Positions 12,500 through 23,521 of a stretch of DNA of 64,000 bases are shown here, piece after piece. The position numbers and the translations under genes were made by a program. Source of the DNA: Laetiporus sulphureus 93-53 (Eukaryota; Basidiomycota; Agaricomycetes; Polyporales; Laetiporaceae). How positions within the stretch are numbered: the stretch's first letter is position 1; each line of letters begins with the position of its first letter. The DNA lies in contig NW_024468593.1 of the NCBI RefSeq assembly GCF_001632365.1, positions 41,251 to 105,250 on the forward strand, read 5' to 3'. The notes below the pieces were generated by a model. It made no database searches. It had not been told where the DNA came from and saw nothing but the letters and a program-made list of their open reading frames with translations.

Positions 12500-14411
12500 A
12501 TGGCTGTCGACGTCTCCTTCACTCAAGCTGCATCCGTCGTCATCCTCGGTGCAGTTTCGCTCTTTGCGTGTTATCCCCAGCTCAAAGCTCTTTTCGGTGG
12601 AAACGTGACACTCCCGCCTCTCGTAAAGTACAAGGCACGGTGGCTTGAAGTTCATGCGCTGTATAGTTCGCTAAGTCATCCACAGTGGCCTATCTTGGGC
12701 TCTACCTTCGACTTCATCAAGGATCCTGAAGGCTTCACTCGCGAAGCGTGCAAGAAATATGGGCCCGTCTTCCGGGTATACTTCCGTGGTCACGTTCAAG
12801 CCGTAGTCGGTAAAGACCACGTTAGAGACATCTTCCTCAACCCCGCCTTCAGCTACGAGGTGATGGTCCATTATTCAGTAAGAGTGTTGTCAACTTTAAT
12901 TTATTATCTAGGAAGCTGTCAAGGACGAGTTCCGCCTCGCTGACATGTTGGGGACTTCCAAGACTAAATTAGAGCCCCATCGGCTGCTGGCGGGCGTCCT
13001 CACCCCGTACCTTGCTCGGTTCATCCCCGTGCTCTCCGGCGTGCTGACAAGAGGCTTTGATGTCGGCGTGGGCATGGAGCTGGCTACACCCAAGCAGATT
13101 GAGGATCCTTCAGGCCTTATTTCAGACGTCATCGCTCGTGCTACTACTGTCTGCTTCTTCGGCGAGGTACCTTTCAATGATGTAGTTTCAGCCAGACCTC
13201 TGACTGGACGAAATCAGGGACTTGGCACGAACCCCGAGCTCATTCCCCTCTACAAGGACTTTGCTCTCTCGATCGGCCACTTCGTCAATCGCAAGAGTCC
13301 CATCCTGGCCCTTTTCCCTTCCATCGCTAAGCTGTACATGTGGTGCGCCCCGTTTCCACGGCTAGTTTGTACGCAGCACTGATGATGTCGCCAGGATCAA
13401 GTTCACGTTCTCATCGCCCACGGCATCTTACCGCGCCACTGTCCTGAAATGTGAGCCGGTGTCGCACCTCAGTCATTCTCTTCATCAATTGTTGGCATCA
13501 TAGATACCATGCCCGTTGTGAACGAGCGGCGCGCCAAGATGGCAGAGCTCGGCGACGATTACGATGCTCCCGTGCGTATGATCACCGCATTGATTGCGAT
13601 CGCATAGTGCTAATACGCGGCACAGCTCGACTCTCTGCAAGCGTACCTTAACATGATACCGCCGGACCAGCCGATCGACGAGATGGAGCTCGGCACGATG
13701 ATGCTCACGCTCGTGTTCTTCTCCATTCACACCACGACGAAACGCACGACTATCTGTCTGTACAACCTCGCGAAGTACCCGCAGTTCCTGCAGGAGCTGC
13801 TGGACGAGCAGAAGGCGATACTGGGCGACAATTGGATGGATGGAACCGTGACCTTGGACCACCTTAAGCGACTTGTCAAGCTGGACAGTTTCATCCGTGA
13901 GAGCTTCCGCACGGGTGGTCGGAGCATCGCTCTGCCGCACAAGATAGTCGGAATGGACGCATGGGCACTGCCAGGTGGATTTGTCCTCCCAAAGGGTATG
14001 CTTCTGTCGCATTCAGCTGATGACGTGCCGCTCACCCGCATGGCTAGGCACGGTGGTGAATATCAACACTGACGACGTGTACTATTCGCCGGAGCTGCAG
14101 GGCCCGAACCCCGAGGAGTTCAATGCGTGGCGGTTCGTCGGCACCGACAAAGGGGCAGCACGTATCGGACCGGACATGGTCGCGTTTGGATTGGGAAGGT
14201 ACGCGCGGTGTAGCTTTTGATTCCAGACCATGAAGTGCGCTGATGTTCTCCCACGTTCTACAGGCACGCATGCCCCGGCCGATTTTTCGCTGTTCACGAG
14301 ATGAAGATCGCGCTGAGCCTGATCCTGAAACGCTACCGCATCAGCTTTCCTGAGGGGGTGAAGCCGTCTGGATCGGGTCCACTTGTCTTTACTCCTATGC
14401 GAGCACTGTGA
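12500..14411 (+). CDS. Cytochrome P450 monooxygenase, membrane-anchored
   Basis: The start MAVDVSFTQAASVVILGAVS at 12500 provides an N-terminal hydrophobic anchor followed by a Pro-rich hinge and WPILGSTFDFIKDPEGF. Exons join through introns such as those after HYS, FFGE and LYMW and before DSLQAYL. The I-helix region reads TLVFFSIHTTTKRTT, the ExxR motif is in DSFIRESFR, and the haem-binding loop is FGLGRHACPGRFF with the axial cysteine split from AG by a 3' intron. TGA is at 14409-14411. The I-helix lacks the acidic residue of the usual (A/G)Gx(D/E)T motif and instead has IHTTT, a variant seen in many fungal secondary-metabolism P450s. It probably works at the ER with a CPR partner and oxidises the product of the neighbouring isoprenoid genes (inference). 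One intron near 12607-12686 has an uncertain donor. Confidence 0.88.
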
Positions 14412-15392
14412 TGGTCCTGTTTACGTAGCTTTGCTTGATGAATGTGGAGTTCGTTCGTTGTTGTGATAATTACCTTGTAGAGTGCAAAGCTCGCGGCGCA
14501 CGTGGCACCGTAGCGCGAATGCAACAGATGTTTCCACCCACAAAGCATAAGTCATCTTCTGATACGATAGCGTTCAGACTGATACGGCAGAATGGTTAGT
14601 GCAGCGTCTCTAACATATCGGGAAACGACGCTGCCAACTGGTATAAGGTGCAAATCTAGCTTCGTAGGACGTGATGGTGGCTGCGATGGCCAACAACAGG
14701 CATCGGAAATGCAATGTGACACCCTTTGAAATTGCACAGGTGTATGCGGCTAACTGAAACGACATGTTTCATAGTCTAAATGACATCTGCTGCGGGACAA
14801 CAGGCACTGATGGATGTCACCCCCGCATAAGGCAACTGTGTTTCCATATATGGGAATGCCGCCGGCAATAAGCTTGCAATTGGCATGTTCATATTGCAAA
14901 GTGCTGATATGAAAAGATGGTAACCCGATAGAAAGAATCAATTGATGAGTTGAGCGGTGTTTCAGCAGTTACGTTGACTTGGTGCCTGTACACCGGCAGT
15001 ACCCCACTGTTGATGCGTGATTGTCTTACAATTCCAAGGCACGTTCCTTATACTTCGGGTTCTCGCCCTGCGGTTCTATTTATTTAATCAAAAATATAAT
15101 CAAGCAGACCATACTCTATTGGAGTTGAGTTGTAGATTTGTGTCACTATTATCAGCAGATAGATTGTTCTCCACCTGCATGGGCGAGAAGCTGTCACCGT
15201 CCTCGCGCTGGCTGCGGCGAAAGTGGGCATGGGCAGGATGTCTAACTCAAGTTGCGCATTGCGTTACTCACGGTTTTAGGTTCCATTCTCATTGTGAGCC
15301 TGTCTTTACTACTTCTATGCACGCGTCGAAGATTGCGACGCATGGCGAACTATTATAACATTTGTGGATGTACTGAGGTGCAATCGCTCAAG
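14412..15392. other. Intergenic sequence after the P450
   Basis: No gene is recognised between the P450 stop and the inverted-repeat element at 15393. The two genes flanking this gap converge, so it holds two 3' ends. Confidence 0.45.
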
Positions 15393-15617
15393 CATCAGGA
15401 AAACTCAAATCGGCTTGTGGCTCGAGAACCTTCTTTTTGACTTGTTCTGGCTGGATTTGGATTGTACAAGCCAATAAGCACATGATAAGAAGCTCCCAAT
15501 ACGGAGAAAAGTCTAAAACAAGGAGGTCCTGAGACTTTCTCGGACTTCCTGTCTTTTTTTTGGTGATGGCAAGCGGATAGTAAAAGCATCATAAGCCGGA
15601 TTTGAGTTTTCCTGATG
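15393..15617. mobile_element. MITE-like inverted-repeat element, 225 bp
   Basis: The left end reads CATCAGGAAAACTCAAATC followed by GGCT. The right end is its reverse complement with one extra base (AGCC then GGATTTGAGTTTTCCTGATG), giving terminal inverted repeats of about 24 bp. The interior has no open frame worth reporting. The dinucleotide AG lies directly outside both ends (15391-15392 and 15618-15619), a possible 2-bp target duplication. The outermost 11 bp are identical to those of the 419-bp element at 28299. Confidence 0.68.
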
Positions 15618-15686
15618 AGTTTGCTCCGCTAGATATCCCAAACCTGATGTTTATTGGCCAGTACTGATTGTTTCAACAATCACTAT

Positions 15687-16799
15687 CTAGACAACTATCT
15701 GATATCGCTTGTATACCTCTATTGCGACATAGACTACGGCCACTAGCGTCTGCGAGTGGAAGCTTAGACGATAGAGCTTCCGCGGGCTGTTCTCGTCCAG
15801 TACCCAGACCAATGCCGTGGCGTAAAGCGATGCGAACACAATATACGCATTCTGATAGAATGCGAGTATAGTGGCGGCATGCATAGTAGTTAAGAGGATC
15901 TTTGTCTTGAACACGGACTTGAGGAGCACAGGAATTGTAGGGACTTGCAGTTCCCAGTCTTCCGTGAAGTCACGGACGTCGGCCATTACCTGGAGACAAT
16001 GAGTAGGAGGATAGACAGCAGACCGAAAGGAGCATACGGCGTGACATGTGCGATTGATGGTGGACCAAACGACGATTTGCATTGGCGTCCACAGACCGGC
16101 TGCAGTGGTTTCCGTTGGGAACGAGCGAGACAAGATTGAGTGAACGACAGCGAACGTGCCGCATCTGTACAGGCACTAGTGTATGAACTGCCATAGTGGC
16201 TTTGATGGAGAGCTGAAACGCACCCTCGGATTATACCGATGAAGACAGCCTTCATGCCCGGGATGCGTTTGATAACAAATCCGTTCCTGTCCGCATGGGC
16301 CTTCGCCTGCTTTGTCTTCTTCACTCTCACCGGAGCACCGGAGCTCGGATTCCAGTGAAAAAGAGTGGTATCCCATAGGATGGCCGGAGTGATGAATGCC
16401 ATAGTAATGAGCCAAGTCGAGATCGGGGACATCAGGAGCGCGAAGACCAGGAGAGTGGCGCTGGAAAGCAGCAGCAGGCGTGCGCGAGTGAACACGGATA
16501 TGACAGTCGCGTCTGCCGTCTTCTTCGCCTGTACAAGTGCGGCGGCTTGGTCATTGTAGTGGTCGAGCCCGATGGTGATGACATCGGACGTGACACAGAT
16601 GAGCACCTGAATGAAAATTAGCGGAGATGCTAGAGAATTTGAAGGTAATACTTGCGGGTCTCCAGTCAAACACACCGTATATCGAACGCGAGATGAAGCT
16701 CGAGAGAGCGAGGCTCCCGATCGAAGTCATGATAGGATGACCGAGCAACTCATCCTTCAGCTTGGGGAGCGTAATGAGAGGGGAATTCTGCGAGGACAT
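15687..16799 (-). CDS. UbiA-family membrane prenyltransferase or terpene cyclase
   Basis: Four exons (16674-16799, 16224-16606, 16038-16164, 15687-15989) total 939 nt, or 312 residues, with matching phases. This is a normal length for the UbiA superfamily. Hydrophobic helices are obvious, for example LICVTSDVITIGL, LLLLSSATLLVFALLM, WLITMAFITPAILW, GTFAVVHSIL and MQIVVWSTIN. The second aspartate-rich motif is clear in VMADVRDFTEDWELQVPTIP. The first motif, canonically NDxxDxxxD, appears degenerate as LDHYNDQAAAL. UbiA enzymes either attach prenyl chains to aromatic or other acceptors or, as in the fumagillin enzyme Fma-TC, cyclise a prenyl diphosphate. With GGPP synthase, a P450 and an exporter next door, a C20 substrate is a reasonable inference. 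I cannot decide between transferase and cyclase from sequence alone. Confidence 0.8.
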
Positions 16800-17170
16800 C
16801 TTCGATACACGTACTGGATATCTCGTAGGACTCTACCAGGGTACTTTATATCCCCCTCGTCATTCGTTTTCCTGGTGAGTGCGTGATCATGCTACCTGAA
16901 GCCCATCCCAATCAATCGAATGCGAAAGATTAAGCGGTCCGAATAATGTACAAACCAGTTTTCCATTGCCTGTGACACCTACTCAACTTTATGTGACAGT
17001 CTCTCACGTTAGATTGATCCGGACGCGAGTAGGGGTGGCCAAGGAACACCACCATCAAAACAGTCACATGCCGGCGGCGCCCAAAGGCGCGCGCTTACAG
17101 ACTCCGCCGAACCCATCACCGCGTTAGCACCCACTGCCATGGTCAGTGCTATCCTCTCCCTTCTACCGCC
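16800..17170. promoter_or_regulatory. Divergent promoter between the UbiA-type gene and MFS exporter
   Basis: The two genes start back to back 371 nt apart, so both promoters must lie here. No specific site was identified. The arrangement would allow co-regulation, which is an inference. Confidence 0.5.
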
Positions 17171-19480
17171 ATGAGCAACCACCCGCCTTCCCCTCCTCCC
17201 ACTGCGAGTCAAGACAATAGCGAGCTCATACGTGATAAAGACGAGCCCCCTCAGCAGGATGATGCGGAGGCGGCCACCGAGCTCTTGCATTCGATGAAGC
17301 CTTGGGAAACACACCTTGCGTTCCTTAGGTATCGAAGGTGTAGCCGTTGTCACATTGGTGCTTTTTTGACAAGGGGAATAGTCTGGCCGCTGGAGGATTT
17401 CTTGCGGCGTTGGATCAAACGATCGTCTCGACCTCCATGCCCACTATTGCTTCGGAATTCAACAAGCTGAACGAGCAAAGCTGTAAAGACTAGTTGTTTA
17501 GCATACGGCGCTCAATGCTCACTCTTACCTACCCCATTCTAGGGATTGCCACGTCATATCTCCTTACATCTACAGTATTTCAGCCATTCTTCGGCCGTGC
17601 TTCGGACCTCTGGGGTTGCAAGGTATGCTGAATAACTAGTCTGACAGAGTGTTTAGTACCAGCTCAACACCCATCGTAAAGGCCATGCTAATCACAGCCA
17701 TTGTACTATTCGAGTTCGGCTCCCTCATGACTGCTACCGCTCAGAATTTTATATGGCTCTGCTGTGCTCGAGCTGTTGCTGGTACGCAGCATGCTACATC
17801 TGCAATGGCCTCATGTTGACGATTTTACACGATAGGCATCGGTGGTGCGGGTCTCATGGTATGTGGTGCAGGCTCTGCCTCTGCTCAGTCGTGATGCTTA
17901 TATTCGTGCCACAGGTTGTCATCATGATTATGATAAGCCAGTAAGCACACGGGTTAGGCACCTGGAAGTGTTGTGCTTCCGCTGACATCGATTTTATGTA
18001 GAATGGTGCCGCTGCGAGAGCGAGGGAGGTACATGGGAGTGATGTATGCGCGTCTTGCTCTAGCCAACGTGCTTGGCCCTGTACGTTCCCTCAAGAGACA
18101 TACCACATATGCATGCTGATTACATAAACAGGTTCTCGGTGGTGTGCACTTTCTACATTCGATGTTGTATATGATGCTGATCTAATAACCCAGGTATATT
18201 CACGCACGACGTCACCTGGCGCTGGTGCTTCTATATCAACCTCCCCATCGGTGGGCTTGCCGTGGTGATCATCCTTTCCCTCCTGCACAAGATCCCGGAC
18301 AGAAAGAAAGAGCACGTCACGCTTGCGGATATCGATTTTGGTGGCATCGCGATCCTCTCGGCGTCCGTTGTATCTCTGCTCCTCGCCCTGTCGTGGGGCG
18401 GCGTCGTCTATCCATGGAGCAGCAAGCAGGTCATTGCCCTGCTTGTCGTAGGCGGGGGGCTAATCCCTGTCTTCATTGTTTATGAGAACATGGTACCTCA
18501 TTACCCTGTCATTCCGCTCTCGATGTTCCGCCATCGCAACGTGGTCATTGCGACTGTGAATTATTTCTTTACTAACATGTCCGTGTATGGGCTAGCGCTC
18601 TATATCCCGACCTACTTTCAGCTAGTCAAGAGAGACACGCAACTGATATCCGGTCTTGAACTACTGCCCTAGTGAGCGTGCCTTTCGTGAACCAGTCATA
18701 GAAGGACTCACTTTGATCGTGCTCCAGTATCCTGCCGCTCTCCTTCTCCTCCGCTCTTGTCGGCATTCTGGTATCCAAGACAGGCTGGGTCCGCCCGTGG
18801 CTCTGGGCCGGCGGCATGGTCAACCTCCTCGGGAACGGGCTGTGCATTCTGATCAACGGGCGCACAGCCCGCGGCGCCGAGTTCGCGTTTCTGATCATCG
18901 CCGGTCTCGGGATGGGCTTCGTGTACCAGACGAACACGCTCGCGGCACAGAGTCAAGTTCGCCGCGATGAGCTGGCGAGCCTGACGACGATGACGATGTG
19001 GAGCAAGAGCCTGGGCGGGATTGTCGGTATCTCAGTGCAGGATAGTATCATCCAGAATATCCTGAAGAAGCGAGTGATGGCGAATCCTCTTTCTGCTCCG
19101 GTCAGACGTTTCCTGTTGTCAGGAGATGTTATTTGCTGAGTATGCTTTTAAAGTACGTCGGCGCCATCGCCTCTGTATCTACGATCGAGGAGACGCCTGC
19201 TGCTGTGCAAGCAATCATCCGCGGAGCATATGGTGTCGCCTTCTCGGACATGATGATTGCCACCACGGCCCTTGTGGCTGTCGGTTTTGTCGTGTCACTC
19301 TTCACTGCTAAAGTGCCGTTGGGGAAGAAGGTCAAGCCGGAGAAGGAAAGAGCGGGAGGGGATGTCGAGCTGCAGAGGACTGCTTCACGGCAAGTGTCAG
19401 CTCCGGATACGAAGGAAATTTATCCGCTGGAGAAGAACAATGCAGGCCAGGAGATGAGCGAATCGGAGAGGTCGACATGA
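17171..19480 (+). CDS. MFS multidrug/metabolite exporter, DHA2 (14-TM) type
   Basis: The cytosolic N-terminus (MSNHPPSPPPTASQDN...) leads, after a 53-nt intron, into LAAGGFLAALDQTIVSTSMP, the diagnostic first helix and motif of fungal DHA2 drug:H+ antiporters. There follow FQPFFGRASDLWG, LCCARAVAGIGGAGLM, VPLRERGRYMGVMY (motif A-like loop), NVLGPVLGG (motif C), VTWRWCFYINLPIGG, a run of helices to SGLELLP, WLWAGGMVNLLGNGL and LTTMTMWSKSLGGIVGISV. The end, at 19478-19480, is a charged Lys/Glu tail. About ten short exons join in frame and no lesion was found. Such pumps export toxic or secondary metabolites through the plasma membrane using the proton gradient. Its place beside the GGPPS, P450 and UbiA-type genes suggests export of their product. 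Confidence 0.88.
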
Positions 19481-20256
19481 GTTTCGTCATCCCATCATAT
19501 GATGTTATGTGGTTTGTCATCAGAATTAGATGAGAGAGATATGCACATATGTAATTGCTCTATCCACGAAGCTCGGCGAATGTACGGAGCGAGCGAATCA
19601 TTATTCCATTCTGAGGGGGGTTGATTTACAAGACAACAGAGGAGCTGGAGAGGGCCACTCTGGTATCGCATGGAGGAAGCCATTAACATTAATGTACATC
19701 TCTATGTTCAGCCACCCGCGCGCTTGCGTGCATGGGCGCCAGCCTCAGTCAGCCACAGACTTGTCTCCCCCTAGGCAGACCTATAAATATTGTTTTCAGT
19801 GCGGGGAGGACAGGAGATATAAAGGTGTGCTTCACGCCATTTCGAACCCGTGTGGCCTCGTTATGGAAATGCCGAATGTGCGTGCCCCACTGTGAGGGTG
19901 GGATTTTGAAACAGACTAGCCACAGACGCGTTGTGCTGAGCCACATCTGTCGTGTCACGTTCCATCGCGGCGAAGCTTGTTAGTCGCCATATTCGACCTG
20001 TCCACGTCCGGCGATATGCATGTGGTGTCGTGCTCATTTTTGATCATCCACCGGCTCATCCGAGTGCTCGATGTGCATTGTCAAGCACAGCCATAGTCTC
20101 CCCGATTCGGAACGCGGATAATGGGCGTTTCCCCGGAGAGCCTGCTCCGGAGCTACGGTTCGCATAGCGCGGACATCCGCATCCTTTCCTTATATTTATA
20201 CCCCCACTTCTTGTTGCACTACGCGCCTTGGTTGCATTCACTTTTGGGCTCTCACT
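19481..20256. other. Intergenic sequence before the 7-TM gene
   Basis: About 780 nt with no supported gene. It should contain the exporter's 3' end and the promoter of the 7-TM gene. A possible TATA-like CTTATATTTATA lies near 20187, about 65 nt upstream of the ATG. Confidence 0.4.
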
Positions 20257-21612
20257 ATGGTCTTCACTTTGACTGCGGCATCCGTGGTTTCGATCGTGAT
20301 CGAAGGCATCTTGTATGGTGAGCAGCACCGCTTTCAGGTTTCAAGCTCGCTGACTGACGACAGGATCACGTTGTAGGTCACTCTTGTGTACTGTTTGGAA
20401 CTACCGTTTGGGCGCTGGTGTACAGGCGGTCCCGGACGCAGATCAATCGTTTGATGGCTGCAGCCACACTTTTGCTCTTTATCCTGAGTACGATGGTAAG
20501 TGCTGCAACGTCCGACAAGCAAATCCATTTATACATTTGCTGCAGCACATCGTAGCGGATGCAAGACGCCTCTATGTGGGGATCGTGTTGTCTAAAGACG
20601 CTGAGCGGTATTTCCAGGATCTCGAGACTGAGATGTGGAAGAACAGTGTGTATGGAGTAGAAACTCTTGTCGCCGACGCTGTTCTCGTTCGTATCCTCTT
20701 TCAATATTCCTGCACACTGTGAATATGCGGTGAATCTCACTTTGTTGCCAGATTTATCGCTGCCACGCTGTGTGGCAGAGACTCTGGGTGATTGTGGTCC
20801 CTGTTCTCGGATGGTGCGGGATCGTGGGTGAGCTTTCTGCTCGAACTGGTCTATGCAGTATGATACGAGGTTTTTTTCCTTCAGTCACTGGAATTCGTTC
20901 CAGTTGGGCGATCGGACACATCAAGACGAACGCCAATGAAGTGTTCGACGATCTGACGTTTCAGTGGGGACTCGCGTTTTACGCGACTGCTCTGGCGACA
21001 GATTTCCTTGCAACAGGTGCTCTCGCACTTTTTATCTGGGGCACTCTCGACCAGTATTGATGTAATCTGTAGGTCTCTTGGCGTACAAGCTGTGGCTAGC
21101 CATCCGCGCGGCGTCACGAATCGACGGTGGAGCGGTTCGGTGCCGGGGAAGCTCCTTGAAGTCTGCAATGCTTGTTGTTCTCGAATGCGGTGCGCTGTAC
21201 TCGCTCTCCCTTCTCGTGACTATCATTGTCTACACGTTGTGGAGCAATTCCGTCTTCGTCATGATCGACGTGGTGAGCATCGAGTCTTCTCTACGCCAGG
21301 AGAAGTTAGATGATAAATTGTATACATGCGCAGGTTGGCCAAATCATTCCGATCACGTTTTACATCGTGATTATAAGGGCGACGATGGCGCGGGTCATGG
21401 AGGACCATCAGAGTCGGACCGTGTTGAGCGAAATCGTGTATGCGCCGCCGTCGTTAACAGAGACAGCTCAGTCAAAAGTCAGTGGACCGACCGGAGCACA
21501 TCTCGTGCGATGGGGCGCGTGTGCGGGTGGGTCAAAGGAGGTGGGTGGCGTCGACGGGGAGGGGAAGGAAGGTCAAGTTTTGTGGGGGAGCGATTGCGGT
21601 ATGCAGGTGTGA
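20257..21612 (+). CDS. Seven-transmembrane protein of an agaricomycete-expanded family
   Basis: Exon 1 is MVFTLTAASVVSIVIEGILYG, joined through GTGAGC...GTAG to HSCVLFGTTVWALVYRR. Further exons give helices and loops: TQINRLMAAATLLLFILSTM, HIVADARRLYVGIVL, VETLVADAVLIYRCHAVWQR, IVVPVLGWCGIVG, FYATALATDFLATGLLAYKL, SLLVTIIVYTLWSNSVFVMI and GQIIPITFYIVIIRATMARV. The C-terminal tail is hydrophilic and Gly-rich. The pattern DAVLIYRCxxVW and a long loop before helix 5 are typical of a large, uncharacterised family of mushroom-forming fungi. The fold is GPCR-like but no function is established. The upstream neighbours are on the same strand, but membership of the metabolite cluster is only a guess. 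Confidence 0.75.
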
Positions 21613-22783
21613 GATGTGCTGCGAGTCAGAGCGGGAGGGAACGGATGATATGACGAGTCTTGGCGTGGCTTCAGACCCAGTTGAACAGAGGGTGCTCGTT
21701 CGACTTGCGATACCCGCCGAATGCAATTGAGTGCAGATGAGCTTGCATATCGCAGATGAGAGTTTAATATTTAATGGTCTTGCATGATGCTTTCCGCGCT
21801 TAGTGAGTGCCACGAGCGTAGTATGTATCACAATAGCGAGTTCATCTGTAGTATCTTCATATCTCCGTCTATCTGCTCATGCTATTCATTCATAATGTAT
21901 ACACAAAGCATACTCCAGACCCATTGTCCGTCAGCGCATGAGTATACATGAAGGCCTCAGACATTTGAGAAATCAGCAAATCGTGGGTACCCAGGTTCGC
22001 TTCTGTTCAGCTAGGTGTCTAGGTGTCTAGATACTAGGCACCTGATGCTATGATTGGAGCTCAACTAGAACATCTATTGTCCTCGACTCATTAAACGTCT
22101 CAACAGAGAGATACTGGCGCATGCCGGCATGTGAGTGACAGGTATCAATAGAGTACCCTCATCGCTGATTGTGGTTCCATCAGTTTTCTCTGAATATCGA
22201 AGACCCTGTGCTGTTACAATGACTACTGATAGATACTATCGAGCTGAGGTAGTGGTCAACTGATAGCATAGTCGTCACATCGAATCGATATACCTTGAAA
22301 TCGCTTTCCTATCTTTTTCATGTGTGTATCCGCCTGCCGTTGCAAGAGAAGTACTGGCGGTACGGCCTGCTGTTTATAGCACATTAAACGCTATATCGCG
22401 GTTATGCTCCTTGACGAGCGCGGATGCATAAAAAGAGGCTCATCTATTCTAACTGCCAGAAGGTGTTATTCTGTGCAATGTCGTATGAAACGTGGATATG
22501 CCAGGCAAGGTTTGCGACAGAAGGCTCAAAGCATGTGCCTATATTCCAAACGTGCTGGGTGCGGTTTCATAATTCTCACCTTGTTCAGTCGATCTTTGAA
22601 GTAATTGAATCTATCTCGAAGAAGCTTGATACTCTGCAAGATTGCATGAGCCCGCACCAGGTAAGAGCCAAATCATGTATGGCTGATCAGCGCGTTACCT
22701 TGCGCCACAGGCGCGATAGTGTGTGACATTCGCGTCTGGTCACATTGATTCTGTCATTCTCAACGCGCGTTTCTAACACTGCG
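21613..22783. other. Intergenic sequence upstream of PSF1
   Basis: No gene recognised in about 1.2 kb. The 84 nt before the PSF1 start include TTGCGCCACAGGCGCG (22700-22715), which recurs in diverged form near 27903. Confidence 0.45.
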
Positions 22784-23521
22784 ATGAGCAACCAGACGCA
22801 CCAGTTCGGCGACCTCGCCACACAGCTGCTCACTGAGTCTCGCCGCTCGACAGCGACGGACACCTTGCTCAAGTACAACGACGTCCTCGTACGTGCTATC
22901 GTTCGCGAGCAGCGCCAACTCGAGTCCCTCCTCTCCGCCGCCCTCGCCGCCCAGCCCAACAACGACGCCGACTCCGCTGCGGAAACTCCCACCCTTCCTA
23001 CCGTTCTGCTATATCAGACTGCTATTTACCGCAATAAGCGCTGTCTCCTTGCTTATCACGCCCACCGTATCGACCGTCTCAAGGACCTCTACTGGTCTGT
23101 CGGTGGCGCCCTGCCTCTTCTCCTCTCTATACCTTCAGGCGCTTCAAATTTTGCTACCGACTCTGAGCATGGTCAAGCACCGCAGTCAAACACCAGCTCT
23201 GCACCGGCTGATATCCGCTCCAAGCTGTCACCACATGAAGTGGACTTCCTTCGCTCGTATAACACGTTGATACTCGAACTGCGCACCGACGCGTTTTCAT
23301 CTGTCTCGTCAGGCTCCGGCGGCCTTGCGGAGGACATTGACTTGATGGCACCGATCATCCGCCCGCCTAAGGACCTGCACATTCTCGTGCGCGTAGTGCG
23401 TGATTGTGGAGTAGTCCATACCGAGCAGGGCGCGATCGACTTCCGCAGAGGACATCGCTTCTTGGTTCGACGCGCCGATGTGGAGCATCTGATAGTACAG
23501 GGATTCTTGGAAGAGGTGTAA
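22784..23521 (+). CDS. PSF1: DNA replication complex GINS subunit PSF1
   Basis: A single exon encodes 245 residues from ATG 22784 (MSNQTHQFGDLATQLL) to TAA 23519-23521. The middle has VLLYQTAIYRNKRCLLAYHA HRIDRLKDLYW, corresponding to the human block ending RNRRCTVAYLYDRLLRIR. The C-terminus has MAPIIRPPKDLHILVRVVRD followed by the B-domain ending in HFL/RFLVRRADVEHLIVQGFLEEV. These are the conserved A- and B-domain features of PSF1. The fungal protein is longer than the human one (196 residues), mainly through a Ser/Ala-rich loop after residue 120 or so. PSF1 with PSF2, PSF3 and SLD5 forms the GINS complex, which joins CDC45 and MCM2-7 into the replicative CMG helicase in the nucleus. No intron is needed. 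The ATG at 22784 is chosen because it begins the conserved N-terminal helix. Confidence 0.93.
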   Translation: MSNQTHQFGDLATQLLTESRRSTATDTLLKYNDVLVRAIVREQRQLESLLSAALAAQPNNDADSAAETPTLPTVLLYQTAIYRNKRCLLAYHAHRIDRLKDLYWSVGGALPLLLSIPSGASNFATDSEHGQAPQSNTSSAPADIRSKLSPHEVDFLRSYNTLILELRTDAFSSVSSGSGGLAEDIDLMAPIIRPPKDLHILVRVVRDCGVVHTEQGAIDFRRGHRFLVRRADVEHLIVQGFLEEV

